DNA from: Bin22 sp034428635
GTDB lineage: Bacteria > Chloroflexota > Dehalococcoidia > Lucifugimonadales > UBA3495
Assembly (NCBI GenBank): GCA_034428635.1
Contig: DAOUHR010000001.1
Coordinates: forward strand, 1 to 45,938
Direction of reading: 5' to 3'
DNA: 45,938 nucleotides
The notes beneath the pieces are model-generated. The model did no database searches and was not told where the DNA came from. It saw nothing but the letters and a program-made list of their open reading frames with translations. A program made the position numbers and the translations under genes. Below, in pieces: positions 40,375 to 45,938 of this stretch (positions are counted from its first letter, which is position 1; the number at the start of each line of letters is the position of its first letter).

Positions 40375-40684
40375 GTGAAGGAGACTAGTAGGCTTCCAGC
40401 GAGGCCCAGAGAGCCGGGTAAGGTGTGAGCCGGCGCCAGGCGCAGAAGCAGGAATGGACTCCGGAGCCGCCAGCCGAACTATTCCGTAGCTATTTTTGTA
40501 GCAGTCGGATTTGAGTAGGCCGGGCCGGTTGGACGCCGTTAAAGGTCCGCGGCACCGGGGCAGCGCAGGAAATAATCCCCTTTAGCCGAGTAAGATGCTG
40601 GCACTATCGGACTGCGCCTATAGAAGCGCCGGCAATCAGGGTGGCAACGCGAGGAAAGCTCGTCCCTATGGGGATGGGCTTTTT
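40375..40684 (+). promoter_or_regulatory. Tryptophan-specific T-box riboswitch leader
   Basis: The leader carries all main T-box marks. Stem I has its GGAG/CTCC base, the specifier-loop AGTA on the 5' side and GAA-TGG-A on the 3' side, where TGG (40455-40457) is the Trp codon. The distal part shows AGAGA then GCCGG-loop-CCGGC with GGTG (40408-40434). The antiterminator has the T-box AGGGTGGCAACGCG (40638-40651), close to the consensus. Its TGGC would pair with the GCCA end of tRNA-Trp, which has G73. Uncharged tRNA-Trp should stabilise the antiterminator and turn on trpE. Established for Firmicutes and some Chloroflexi, Actinobacteria and Deinococci. Confidence 0.93.
40658..40684 (+). terminator. 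T-box attenuator terminator
   Basis: GCTCGTCCC, a TATG loop and GGGATGGGC form a 9-bp stem with G-T pairs followed by five T. Its 5' arm overlaps the CGTCCCT that pairs with AGGG in the antiterminator, so the two structures exclude each other. Confidence 0.9.
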
Positions 40685-40733
40685 GTTTGTAGAGAACCAG
40701 GCAACAAATATCAGACTTCGAATCCGAGGCAGC

Positions 40734-42194
40734 ATGTACTATCCTTCCCTTGAAGACGTCAAGTCGTTGGCGGCTTCCAACGACGGCAACCTGGTGCCAA
40801 TCTACCGGTCCATTAATGCCGACCTGGAAACTCCGGTTTCCGCGTATTTGAAGGTAGCCAGGCCACCCTATTCCTTCCTCCTGGAAAGCGTCTCTGGCGG
40901 CGAGCGCCTGGGTCGGTACAGCTTTATCGGCACCGATCCCTACCGGGTTGTAAAGACCGGGAAGGAAGAGTCCCTGGGCGAAATCGACCCTCTGAGTCCC
41001 GTTCAGGAAGAAATGGACCGGTACCACCTGATACCCGTCGAGGGGCTTCCCCGATTTCACGGCGGCGGCGTTGGTTACCTGGCCTATGACTGCATCCGCT
41101 ACTTTGAGCCGCGGGTTCCCCCGATGCCTGCCGATCCACAGGGATTGCCGGAATCGGTGTTCATGTTCGCCGATACCCTGCTGGTGTTTGACCATCTGCG
41201 CCATGACATCAAGGTGGTTGGCCATGTAAGGTTGTACGGGAACATCGACCAGGCCTACAAGGATGCAACCGACAAGATCGACGAACTTGTCAGCCGTCTG
41301 TCCCAGCCTCTTGAACTGCCTCCGGGCCAGCTGGCCCCTCCACCGTCACCCGGCGACAATGCCGTAGTCGAGTCCAACTTTACTCAACCGCTGTATGAAG
41401 AGGCGGTCGAAAAGTGCGTAGAGTACATCTACGACGGCGACGTCATCCAGGTAGTCAACTCCCAGCGTTTTTCCCGGAAGACCGACGCAAATCCATTCCA
41501 GGTCTACCGGGCACTGCGGGGTGTTAATCCCTCGCCTTATATGTACTATTTGCACCTCGACGATTTCGATATCATAGGGGCTGCCATCGAAACTGTGGCA
41601 AAGGTGGAGGACGGAATAGTCGCCACCCACCCCATCGCCGGCACCCGCCCTCGGGGCAAGACTTCCGAGGAAGATGCGGCCCTGGAGCAGGAGTTAAAGA
41701 CCAGCGAAAAACAGCGGGCCGAGCACATTATGCTGGTGGATCTAGGCCGCAATGACATTGGCAGGGTCAGTGTCCCGGGGACCGTGGAAGTTACCCAGTT
41801 GATGGATGTGGAACGCTTTTCCCACGTAATGCACCTGGTTTCCCACGTCGAGGGCCGCCTGAAGCCGGAACTGTCTCCTTACGACGCCCTAAGGTCCTGC
41901 TTCCCAGCCGGCACGGTATCCGGGGCCCCGAAAATTCGGGCGATGGAGATCATATCGGAACTAGAAGGCGAGAAGCGGGGGCCCTACGGTGGCGCCGTTG
42001 GCTATTTCAGTTTTTCCGGCAATATGGATACTGCCCTTGTGCTGCGAACCGGTATTTACAAGGACGGGACGATGTATGTCCAGGCCGGCGGAGGCGTGGT
42101 AGCCGACAGCGTGCCCGAGGATGAATACATGGAGACCATTCACAAGTCCAGCGCCGTGCTGCGGGCTATAGATATAGCAGAGGGACGTGTTTAA
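40734..42194 (+). CDS. trpE: Anthranilate synthase component I
   Basis: Converts chorismate to anthranilate using ammonia from TrpG, the first step of tryptophan synthesis. From ATG 40734 (GAGG upstream) it has 486 residues. The Trp feedback motif LLES lies in YSFLLESVSGGERLGRY. The chorismate-binding core shows HPIAGTRPRGK, MLVDLGRNDIGRVS, FPAGTVSGAPKIRAMEII and GPYGGAVGYFSFSGNMD. The 31 codons before it lie in the T-box leader. It is controlled by the T-box and followed by the VOC gene and trpG. Confidence 0.96.
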   Translation: MYYPSLEDVKSLAASNDGNLVPIYRSINADLETPVSAYLKVARPPYSFLLESVSGGERLGRYSFIGTDPYRVVKTGKEESLGEIDPLSPVQEEMDRYHLIPVEGLPRFHGGGVGYLAYDCIRYFEPRVPPMPADPQGLPESVFMFADTLLVFDHLRHDIKVVGHVRLYGNIDQAYKDATDKIDELVSRLSQPLELPPGQLAPPPSPGDNAVVESNFTQPLYEEAVEKCVEYIYDGDVIQVVNSQRFSRKTDANPFQVYRALRGVNPSPYMYYLHLDDFDIIGAAIETVAKVEDGIVATHPIAGTRPRGKTSEEDAALEQELKTSEKQRAEHIMLVDLGRNDIGRVSVPGTVEVTQLMDVERFSHVMHLVSHVEGRLKPELSPYDALRSCFPAGTVSGAPKIRAMEIISELEGEKRGPYGGAVGYFSFSGNMDTALVLRTGIYKDGTMYVQAGGGVVADSVPEDEYMETIHKSSAVLRAIDIAEGRV

Positions 42195-42325
42195 AGGGCG
42201 ATCCCGGGGGAGGGCGATCACGCCGTTGGTTTGTTCTGTTTCTTGAGACGCGAGTCACGCCAAAGTTAAAGGTTTTCGTAGCATCGTTTCGTTCTTCAGG
42301 AAGAATAAGTTGAGAGGTAAGCCAG

Positions 42326-42766
42326 ATGCTTAAGTCCATGTTTCACACAGGGTTTGTTGTCCGGGACATTGACAAGACCATCGATTTCTATACCAACGTA
42401 ATGGGACTGAAACTGGTGGGCCGCACCGAACGGGCGGGCGACTTTGCCTGCCAGTTGCTTGGTTTCCAGGAGGCGCACATTAAGGGGGCATTCGTTGAAC
42501 TGGGCGACGGTCACCAGCTAGAACTGATCCAGTACATCAACCCGCCGGTCGGCGACGGGCACCTGCACCTTAACGATGCCGGGGCGTCCCACCTGGCCTT
42601 TTTTGTCGAGGACATTGTAGCTTTCTATGCGGACAAGTCCCAGCGCGGGCTAACCTTCAACAACGAACCGGCGTCCCTGTTTGGCGATGATGGGAAGCTG
42701 CTGCGGAAAGCCCTTTACGCCCAGGACCCAGATGGCAACTGGCTGGAGTTCGTGGAGTTATTCTGA
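42326..42766 (+). CDS. VOC-superfamily (glyoxalase/dioxygenase-like) metalloprotein in the trp operon
   Basis: A 146-residue protein of two beta-alpha-beta-beta-beta units. The metal ligands of a canonical VOC site are all there: His7 (MFHTGFVV), Glu66 (HQLELIQY), His89 (GASHLAFFV) and Glu141 (GNWLEFVEL). It could be a lactoylglutathione lyase, a methylmalonyl-CoA epimerase-like enzyme or an unrelated lyase. GAGAGG precedes the ATG. Its TGA overlaps the trpG ATG by one base (TGATG), so trpG translation is coupled to it. Its position between trpE and trpG is unusual and the trp-related role, if any, is unknown. Confidence 0.85.
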   Translation: MLKSMFHTGFVVRDIDKTIDFYTNVMGLKLVGRTERAGDFACQLLGFQEAHIKGAFVELGDGHQLELIQYINPPVGDGHLHLNDAGASHLAFFVEDIVAFYADKSQRGLTFNNEPASLFGDDGKLLRKALYAQDPDGNWLEFVELF

Positions 42767-43353
42767 TGCTACTTATGATCGACAACTACGACAGCTTCAC
42801 CTACAACCTTTACCAGTACCTGTCGGAACTGGGCGCAGACGTCGTGACTATCCGCAACGACAAGATTTCCATAGAGGATATCGAAGAGATGGCGCCAGAA
42901 GGAATTGTCGTTTCGCCCGGCCCCTGCACCCCCAGCGAGGCAGGGGTATCGAACGACGTTATCCGACATTTTGGGCGCAAGCTTCCAGTGCTGGGAGTTT
43001 GCCTGGGGCACCAATGCATGGGAGAAGTCTACGGAGGAACGGTAGGGCGCGCCAGCGAAATCTATCACGGGAAGACTTCGCTGATCCACCACACTGGCAA
43101 GGGAGTTCTGGCTGGACTGCCCAACCCCTTTGAGGGAATACGGTACCATTCGCTGGTGGTATATCCCGAGTCAGTGCCCGACGAACTTGAGGTAACGGCG
43201 TGGACGGAGAACGGCCTGATCATGGGCCTCCGGCACAAGGAACATCCGGTAGAGGGTGTGCAGTTTCATCCGGAGTCGATACTAACGCCGGTAGGCCACG
43301 ACCTGTTGCGCAATTTCCTGCGGCAGGTGGAGGAATTTCATCGAGGGAACTAG
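42766..43353 (+). CDS. trpG: Anthranilate synthase component II (glutamine amidotransferase)
   Basis: Releases ammonia from glutamine for TrpE. The 195 residues are a single class I amidotransferase domain. The triad is Cys79 (GVCLGHQ), His168 and Glu170 (VQFHPES). MIDNYDSFTYNLYQYL opens the protein and SPGPCTPSEAG is the oxyanion segment. PabA cannot be excluded, as TrpG and PabA look alike and some bacteria share one; the position in the T-box-controlled operon argues for TrpG. It overlaps the VOC gene by 1 bp. Confidence 0.94.
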   Translation: MLLMIDNYDSFTYNLYQYLSELGADVVTIRNDKISIEDIEEMAPEGIVVSPGPCTPSEAGVSNDVIRHFGRKLPVLGVCLGHQCMGEVYGGTVGRASEIYHGKTSLIHHTGKGVLAGLPNPFEGIRYHSLVVYPESVPDELEVTAWTENGLIMGLRHKEHPVEGVQFHPESILTPVGHDLLRNFLRQVEEFHRGN

Positions 43354-43393
43354 GTTGCACCGTTCCCGGTATACATACGCAAGGGTGTTAGCC

Positions 43394-43421
43394 TTAGCTA
43401 TACCTGATCCATCCTTATAAT
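43394..43421 (+). promoter_or_regulatory. Possible promoter of MmgE/PrpD gene 2
   Basis: A perfect TATAAT (43416-43421) with TTAGCT 16 bp upstream, 94 bp before the gene. The -35 is poor. Confidence 0.4.
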
Positions 43422-43514
43422 GTTACCTATTTTGTACTGAAGGGACGCGCCATCCCACAAAGTGGTCCCGTTCCATCAGATCTCGCTTCATCTGCAATAG
43501 AAGGAGTAACTACT

Positions 43515-44882
43515 ATGCCAAACATTGCCGAACAGATGAGTTCCTGGACCGTGGCCCAGCATTATAGCCGTTTGCCCGAGGAAGTGATCCACCTGGCCAA
43601 GCGGATGATCATCGATACCATCGGCTGCGCCTTCGGGGGCTACACTAGCGAACCTAGCAAGATTGCCCGCGACATCGCCGGAACGGTCAGCAGCAGCCAG
43701 CCCTGTACGATCATCGGCAGCGGCCAGGCATCCAGCCCCGACCTCGCAACCTTCGCCAATGGTGTGATGATCCGTTACCTGGACTATAACGACGGCTACA
43801 CCAGCCAGGAATCGGGGCACCCCAGCGACAGTATCGCTGCGGTCTTGTCCGCCACTGAAATGGCCGGGCTGGGCGGGCGAAGGGCCATCACCGCCACAGT
43901 GGCAGCCTATGAAGCATTCTGCAGGCTGGGCGATGCTGCCACCCTGCGCTACCGGGGCTATGACCACGTCACCAACGGCTGTATCGCCAGCGTGCTGGGA
44001 GCCACCCGCTCACTTGGGCTGGACGAGGACGTAACCCGCCAGGCGTTGAACCTGGGCATCGCGCCCAACATAGCCCTGGGGCAGACCAGGGGCGGCGTAC
44101 TTTCCCACTGGAAGGGGTGCGCCTACGCCAATGCCAGCCGCAACGCCGTATTCGCCACCATGCTGGCCCAGCGCGGCATGACCGGGCCTGAACCAATTTT
44201 CGAAGGCGAACATGGTTTCTTCCGGGCCGTTACACAGGAGCCGTACAGCCTGGACACTTTTGGCGGGGGAGACGTTCCCTTCAAGATTAGCGAATGCAGC
44301 ATCAAGCGCTTTCCCCTGGGTCAATACTCCCAGACCGTGGTACAGGCAGCCCTGGAAGCCCGCGACCAGATGCCTGTGGTGAACGTGGACGAGATAGCTG
44401 AGGTACAAATCAGGACGATGCGGAAGGCTATCGATATCATGGCCGGCGATGAGGAGAAATGGGACCCAAAGAGCCGTGAAACCGCCGACCACAGCATGCC
44501 CTACACGGTGGCCGTAGCCCTTACCCACGGGGAAGTGCACCAGAACCACTTTGATGAAAGGTACTATCGGAACCCTGGACTGCTGGACCTTACGAGCCGC
44601 GTCAAGGTGGAGGCCTCGGAGGAAGCGGACCGCAGGGCACCGGAAGCAATGCTGTGTGACTTGGATGTGGTAACCCGGTCTGGCGAACGGTATTCTGCAG
44701 AAGTGCCCTACCACCGGGGCCACTACAAGAACCCTATGTCTGATGCCGAGGTTGAGGCCAAGTTCCGTTCTCTCGCATACGACCTGCTGACGCCGTCCCA
44801 AACGGACGTCCTGCTGGAGAAATTGTGGAACCTGGAACAGGTGGAGGATATCGGCGAAGTACTGCGTCTGACCCAGATTTAG
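43515..44882 (+). CDS. MmgE/PrpD family protein 2
   Basis: A 455-residue paralogue of the protein at 38861, with the same order of motifs: FANGVMIRYLDYNDGY, SGHPSDSIAAVLSATEM, VLGATRSLGLD and FKISECSIKRFPLGQYSQTV. The motif YNDGYTSQESGHPSD corresponds to the active-site loop of methylcitrate dehydratase-like enzymes. AAGGAG lies 8 bp from the ATG. It differs strongly from the first paralogue, so the two probably have different substrates. No linked pathway genes indicate which. Confidence 0.9.
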   Translation: MPNIAEQMSSWTVAQHYSRLPEEVIHLAKRMIIDTIGCAFGGYTSEPSKIARDIAGTVSSSQPCTIIGSGQASSPDLATFANGVMIRYLDYNDGYTSQESGHPSDSIAAVLSATEMAGLGGRRAITATVAAYEAFCRLGDAATLRYRGYDHVTNGCIASVLGATRSLGLDEDVTRQALNLGIAPNIALGQTRGGVLSHWKGCAYANASRNAVFATMLAQRGMTGPEPIFEGEHGFFRAVTQEPYSLDTFGGGDVPFKISECSIKRFPLGQYSQTVVQAALEARDQMPVVNVDEIAEVQIRTMRKAIDIMAGDEEKWDPKSRETADHSMPYTVAVALTHGEVHQNHFDERYYRNPGLLDLTSRVKVEASEEADRRAPEAMLCDLDVVTRSGERYSAEVPYHRGHYKNPMSDAEVEAKFRSLAYDLLTPSQTDVLLEKLWNLEQVEDIGEVLRLTQI

Positions 44883-45005
44883 CCGTAAGACTTCCAAAGG
44901 GCCCAATGTACCTTATTTGACGAGTCGGAGCGAGGCCCCCTGTTATAAGGGTGTGGGCCCCCGACAAACGGACATTCGTGGCCCCGCGATTGCATGAAGA
45001 TTCTG

Positions 45006-45044
45006 GAAACTACGCCCGCCATTCCCTATGGCAGGCGTAGTTTC
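45006..45044. repeat. Long near-perfect palindrome
   Basis: GAAACTACGCC and GGCGTAGTTTC form an 11-bp outer stem. After a C/A mismatch, GCCAT-tccct-ATGGC continues it for 5 bp, so 16 of 17 positions pair over 39 nt. No T-run follows. It lies alone in a 277-bp gap with no gene and may be a REP/MITE-like unit. Confidence 0.75.
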
Positions 45045-45159
45045 TATAGTGCGAAGGGGCTTCCGGAAAGGGCAGGTCGCAAGTACCACTTTAGCCCATA
45101 CTTAAACAAACCTGGTTGGACCGGTGCTACTCTTATTCGGCCCTTTGCTCCACCGCAGC

Positions 45160-45546
45160 CTACGGGTGAAACCCGGAGTGGTCCTCAAAGGCCCCCTCCA
45201 CTGGGTAAATCTGCTTGTATACACCCCTGGCGCGCTGCTTGATGACGTCGTTGGCCCGGCGGTGGAGTTCCGTTATTCGGGCCCGCTGCTCCTTGTACAT
45301 GTCGCTCTGCAGCGGGCTGGCATCCTCCAGTTCCCATATACACAGGTAATTGAGAACGCCTTCGCCTTCCTCCAGCTTGAACCTGCGGGCGCTAATGTAA
45401 CCCGGAATTTCCAGGCGTTCCAGCAAGTGCTCCTCATCGTACCAGCGGTTGAACACTTCCTCGTCTTCCGGATCTACCTGCATCGATACCACCATGATGG
45501 TGGTCCCAATGTGCTGAGTTGGGTACTTGCTGTTACGGTCGTCCAT
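45160..45546 (-). CDS. Small EthD/dimeric alpha-beta barrel-like protein
   Basis: A 128-residue protein. MVVSMQVDPEDEEVFNRWYD and EHLLERLEIPGYISARRFKL resemble the beta-strand plus NxWYdxEH helix of EthD-like and other dimeric ferredoxin-fold proteins. A second half, LNYLCIWELEDASPLQSDMY, repeats the strand pattern. The ATG follows AGAAGGAAGG. It is divergent from the DapA-like gene. No catalytic function can be assigned; a small-molecule degradation or binding role is only a guess. Confidence 0.75.
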   Translation of the reverse strand: MDDRNSKYPTQHIGTTIMVVSMQVDPEDEEVFNRWYDEEHLLERLEIPGYISARRFKLEEGEGVLNYLCIWELEDASPLQSDMYKEQRARITELHRRANDVIKQRARGVYKQIYPVEGAFEDHSGFHP

Positions 45547-45624
45547 TCCTTCCTTCTCCCGTCTCTAAGTTTGCCACCATTCTAACCCACAGCGTGCCGC
45601 GATGTTTAAGAAACCCCGCTGCGC

Positions 45625-45630
45625 TATAAT
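45625..45630 (+). promoter_or_regulatory. -10 element of the DapA-family gene
   Basis: A perfect TATAAT in GCTATAAT, 41 bp before the start codon. No clear -35 is seen at 16-18 bp. Confidence 0.4.
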
Positions 45631-45671
45631 GCAGCCCTGCATAGTCGAGATTTTATTCACAGGAGCAGGAC

Positions 45672-45938
45672 ATGGCAGAGAAGTTTTCCGGCGTTCACTG
45701 GATGCTGGCGACGCCGTTCAGGGACGACGAACAACTGGATTTGGATTCCATAGCGAACCTGATGGAAAAGGCCTACACCTCAGGTTGCGAGGGCGTGGTG
45801 GCCCTGGGCGTAACGGGCGAGGCTGCCCGTTTGACCGACGCGGAACGGCGGGCAGTGGCCAAGGAGGTTATTGTCAACGCCAACGGGATGCCCGTAACCC
45901 TGGGAACGACGGCGGCGGGCACTAGCGCGGCGGTGGCA
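45672..45938 (+). CDS. DapA-family (dihydrodipicolinate synthase/N-acetylneuraminate lyase) protein, N-terminal part
   Basis: The frame starts at ATG 45672 behind AGGAGCAGG and runs open for 89 codons to the window end. GVHWMLATPFRDDEQLDLDS is the family N-terminus. ALGVTGEAARLTDAERRAV is the phosphate/carboxylate-binding GxTGE region, with the L-T-x-x-E-R signature following. The Schiff-base Lys would lie beyond the window. The family includes DapA, sialic acid lyase and several 2-keto-3-deoxy sugar aldolases, which cannot be told apart here. Confidence 0.9.
   Translation, partial: MAEKFSGVHWMLATPFRDDEQLDLDSIANLMEKAYTSGCEGVVALGVTGEAARLTDAERRAVAKEVIVNANGMPVTLGTTAAGTSAAVA

Overview
This 45.9-kb window is dense, GC-rich bacterial chromosome (about 55-60% G+C by eye). 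It has housekeeping genes, short operons on both strands and no phage, transposase or CRISPR signal. The best guess for the organism is a free-living, probably aquatic Chloroflexota (SAR202 or Dehalococcoidia-like). This is inferred from the mix of genes: NMT1-like binding protein, MmgE/PrpD paralogues, nitrile hydratase/thiocyanate hydrolase-type genes, a T-box leader on trpE, and non-adenylylated-type GlnA beside eukaryote-type GSII. No rRNA or ribosomal protein is present to prove it.

Layout. 1-2.7 kb: tail of an unknown gene, a five-copy 44-bp hairpin array, a DsbA/FrnE-like oxidoreductase that needs an in-frame UGA to be read as selenocysteine, a HAD hydrolase and rpiB. 2.8-5.1 kb: otsA-otsB for trehalose. 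5.5-7.5 kb: an alpha/beta hydrolase and an NMT1-like binding protein. 7.6-13.4 kb (minus strand): gatB, secG, SAM hydrolase, then E1 alpha and E1 beta of a 2-oxo acid dehydrogenase with a CAP-zinc-ribbon gene between them. 14.2-18.2 kb: membrane-anchored CAP protein, acs and a DEDD exonuclease. 18.4-20.7 kb: a maleate isomerase-like protein, a tandem desulforedoxin-like protein without its cysteines, and a membrane-anchored molybdopterin oxidoreductase. 20.8-23.4 kb: zinc alcohol dehydrogenase and a three-gene cobalt-type nitrile hydratase/thiocyanate hydrolase set. 23.8-27.7 kb: polysaccharide deacetylase, serS, lysS.

27.7-33.9 kb is a nitrogen-assimilation island: two different Amt transporters, GSII and GSI. 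Between the amt genes lie two unannotated 27-residue membrane peptides that are 19/27 identical. Each sits behind its own set of four 5-bp boxes (GTAAC/TTAAC/GAAAA/GAAAC-like) spaced exactly 11 bp apart. A related set lies upstream of amt1. The pattern resembles binding by a GlnR/PhoP/MtrA-type OmpR-family regulator, and the whole unit looks like a coherent, undescribed ammonium-transport module. No PII (glnK) gene is visible.

33.9-45.9 kb: Gfo/Idh oxidoreductase, a secreted HExxH metallopeptidase, tRNA-Thr(CGT), cupin, enoyl-CoA hydratase, two MmgE/PrpD proteins, a tryptophan T-box leader with strong promoter controlling trpE-VOC-trpG, an EthD-like small protein and the start of a DapA-family gene cut by the window end.

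The main candidates for a second look are the UGA-containing DsbA, the Amt-associated twin micropeptides with their shared regulatory boxes, the Trp T-box, and the scnBAC-like gene set.
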